8,743 nucleotides of DNA from an uncultured bacterium (GTDB lineage Bacteria; Planctomycetota; Phycisphaerae; Phycisphaerales; SM1A02), in NCBI GenBank assembly GCA_903861235.1, contig CAIOTP010000273.1:1-8743 (forward strand), in the 5' to 3' direction. The position numbers and the translations under genes were made by a program. Positions 7,515 to 8,743 of the stretch are shown piece by piece. Position 1 is the first letter of the stretch, and each line of letters begins with the position of its first letter. The notes beneath the pieces are model-generated. The model searched no databases, had not been told where the DNA came from, and saw only the letters and a list, made by a program, of their open reading frames with translations.

Positions 7515-7521
7515 GTCGGTG

Positions 7522-7527
7522 TTCCTT
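7522..7527 (-). promoter_or_regulatory. Ribosome binding site of rplM
   Basis: Minus-strand AAGGAA is centred about 10 bases before the ATG at 7514, with 7 bases of spacing. It is among the strongest SD sequences in the window and fixes the start within a longer open frame. Confidence 0.75.
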
Positions 7528-7552
7528 GGGCCCGCTGGGGGCAGAACGGCAA

Positions 7553-7580
7553 ATGATAGAGAAAGCGGGTTTTGTGTCAA
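7553..7580 (-). promoter_or_regulatory. Strong sigma-70 promoter of rplM-rpsI
   Basis: On the minus strand a perfect -35 TTGACA (7580-7575) is followed after 16 bases by TATCAT (7558-7553), 5 of 6 matches to TATAAT. The spacer and flanks are AT-richer than the rest of the window. The start should be near 7546, giving a leader of about 32 bases that includes the SD. A near-consensus promoter fits ribosomal protein genes. Confidence 0.85.
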
Positions 7581-7618
7581 GGGGTTGGGGGGTGTCGGAC
7601 CCGGGCGACTCACGCTGC

Positions 7619-7624
7619 TAGCCT
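7619..7624 (+). promoter_or_regulatory. Candidate -10 element of the CPBP gene
   Basis: TAGCCT matches TAnnnT and ends 9 bases before the ATG at 7634, which would give a leaderless or nearly leaderless mRNA. The downstream bases GCGAAAATC contain no SD. An in-frame TAG inside this element bars any upstream start. No convincing -35 was found. Confidence 0.35.
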
Positions 7625-7633
7625 GCGAAAATC

Positions 7634-8743
7634 ATGCCGGAACGCCTCCGAAACGCCCTTGTCTGGTTCCTGATCGTGCTGCTGCCGGTGGTCTGGATCG
7701 GGTTGGGGGCCCTGGAGGCCGAGCCGTCCCCGGAGGCGGGGGCCCGCCCCCAGGTGGGCAGCATGACCCAGATGCAGGGTCGCATGGCTGCGATGCTGGG
7801 TGGGCAGGCGCTGGCGGCGGAGGACCCGCTGGGGACGCGGCCCATGGCCCGGCTGGCCGCCGCCATCCTGTTGGCACGAGCGGGCGATCGAGAACGTGCC
7901 GAGGCGCAACTGGATGCCGCCGCCGAGAGCCCGCAGGCTCCGGAGCCCGAACTGCTCGCGACCGTCCGCACGCTGGTGCAGGCGTGGCCATCCGAGCGGG
8001 GCACGCAGCACCTGCTTCCACAGGGCACGCTCACCGAAGCGCAGTGGACGCTGCTGGATGAACGCATGGGCTGGTTCGGTCGACTGGCCCGCGCGGAATT
8101 GACCGCAGACCCTGTGCTCCAGAAGAGTCATGCGGAGGACCAGAACTGGCTGTTCATCGGACTGTTCGCCGTGGGCGGCTGGTTCCTGATGGCGGGTGTG
8201 GTCGGTCTCGCGCTGCTCGTGACGGTGGCGATCCTGGCCGGCAGTGGTCGAATCCGGAGCGGCCTGGAGCCCATGCCGCCCATGCACACGCTGCTGGGCG
8301 AGACGTTCGTGGTCTGGATGGTGCTCTTCCTGGGCATTCGCCTGGTGGCGGGGCTGGTGCTCACGGAAGCCTCGGATGGCGGCGCGCTCTGGACGGCTCT
8401 GGCCTTCAACTTCGCGTCGTTGGCGGCGCTGGCGTGGGCGACGCTTCGCGGAGCGGCTTGGCGGTCTTTCCGCACGGCCGTGGGTCTCCACATGCCCGGG
8501 AGCGTGCTGCGTCTGGCGTGGATGAGCGCCTGCAGCTACGCCTGCGCGCTCCCCTGCATGGCGGCGGGCCTCCTGCTGGGTGCGCTGCTGAGTTCGGTGA
8601 GCGACCGGAGCTTCCAGGACGTCAGCCACCCGGTGCAGGACATGCTTCCGGGCGCGGCCGCCTCGGCACGCCTGGCCCTCTTCCTGCTGGCGGTGGTGGC
8701 GGCCCCCGTGGTGGAGGAGATCGCCTTCCGAGGCCTGCTGTAC
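7634..8743 (+). CDS. CPBP-family intramembrane metalloprotease (3' end cut by window)
   Basis: This is an integral membrane protein of the CPBP/Abi family, to which eukaryotic CAAX prenyl endopeptidase Rce1 belongs. 370 residues are visible. A hydrophobic segment lies at about 8-27. A soluble Ala-rich stretch of about 145 residues follows. Then come hydrophobic segments at about 172-202, 223-243, 250-270, 291-320 and 345-360, and the motif EEIAFRGLLY (361-370), which is the EExxxR signature with Glu361, Glu362 and Arg366. The remaining catalytic His/Asn motifs lie beyond the edge. The long soluble region between the first and second membrane segments is more than the core family needs and is of unknown role; I infer it faces outside the cytoplasm. 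Substrate is unknown: bacterial members range from protein processing to bacteriocin immunity. The start is secure because an in-frame stop lies 12 bases upstream. Confidence 0.85.
   Translation, partial: MPERLRNALVWFLIVLLPVVWIGLGALEAEPSPEAGARPQVGSMTQMQGRMAAMLGGQALAAEDPLGTRPMARLAAAILLARAGDRERAEAQLDAAAESPQAPEPELLATVRTLVQAWPSERGTQHLLPQGTLTEAQWTLLDERMGWFGRLARAELTADPVLQKSHAEDQNWLFIGLFAVGGWFLMAGVVGLALLVTVAILAGSGRIRSGLEPMPPMHTLLGETFVVWMVLFLGIRLVAGLVLTEASDGGALWTALAFNFASLAALAWATLRGAAWRSFRTAVGLHMPGSVLRLAWMSACSYACALPCMAAGLLLGALLSSVSDRSFQDVSHPVQDMLPGAAASARLALFLLAVVAAPVVEEIAFRGLLY

Noticed and set aside
7567..7605. G-rich stretch upstream of rplM as a G-quadruplex
   Set aside because: Only two adjacent long G-runs (7581-7592); other G-runs are short or separated by 10 or more bases, so a stable four-run structure is doubtful.
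7632..8629. Leftward open frames across the CPBP gene
   Set aside because: No domain or start signals. The rightward frame has membrane segments, an EExxxR motif and a secure start.

Overview
The window looks like ordinary chromosomal DNA from a high-GC bacterium. A Planctomycetota member, possibly of the Phycisphaerae type, is my best guess. The guess rests on high GC with G/C-rich third codon positions, a futalosine-pathway menaquinone gene (mqnA), several genes without Shine-Dalgarno (SD) sequences, and a divergent Rho. No database search was possible, so the taxonomy is inference. There is no mobile element, CRISPR array, tRNA or rRNA, and no gene-free stretch longer than about 130 bases.

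Layout. Bases 1-2726 are read leftwards and hold an RNA-themed block: the N-terminal part of transcription terminator Rho (cut by the window edge), a pseudouridine-5'-phosphate glycosidase (psuG) and a DEAD-box RNA helicase. psuG starts 6 bases after the helicase stop and has no SD of its own, so the two are probably one transcription unit. rho is separated from psuG by 130 bases containing inverted repeats. A 55-base divergent intergenic region at 2727-2781 separates this block from a rightward block: alanine racemase (alr), MqnA, and a 545-residue protein of unknown function that starts inside the end of mqnA. That last protein carries several helix-turn-helix-like segments and a C-terminus resembling sigma-70 region 4. 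It meets the leftward ribosomal operon rplM-rpsI tail to tail with only 8 bases between stop codons. rplM-rpsI has a strong consensus promoter. Divergent from it is a membrane protein of the CPBP (CAAX protease/bacteriocin-processing) family, truncated by the right edge just after its EExxxR motif.

Functionally the window mixes housekeeping functions: transcription termination, RNA remodelling and modified-nucleoside salvage; D-alanine supply for peptidoglycan; menaquinone synthesis; ribosomal proteins; and membrane proteolysis. I do not see a clearly new multi-gene system. The item most worth attention is the mosaic DNA-binding or sigma-like protein at 4940-6577, translationally coupled to mqnA. 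Next are the unusual N-terminus of Rho and the apparent leaderless starts of three rightward genes.
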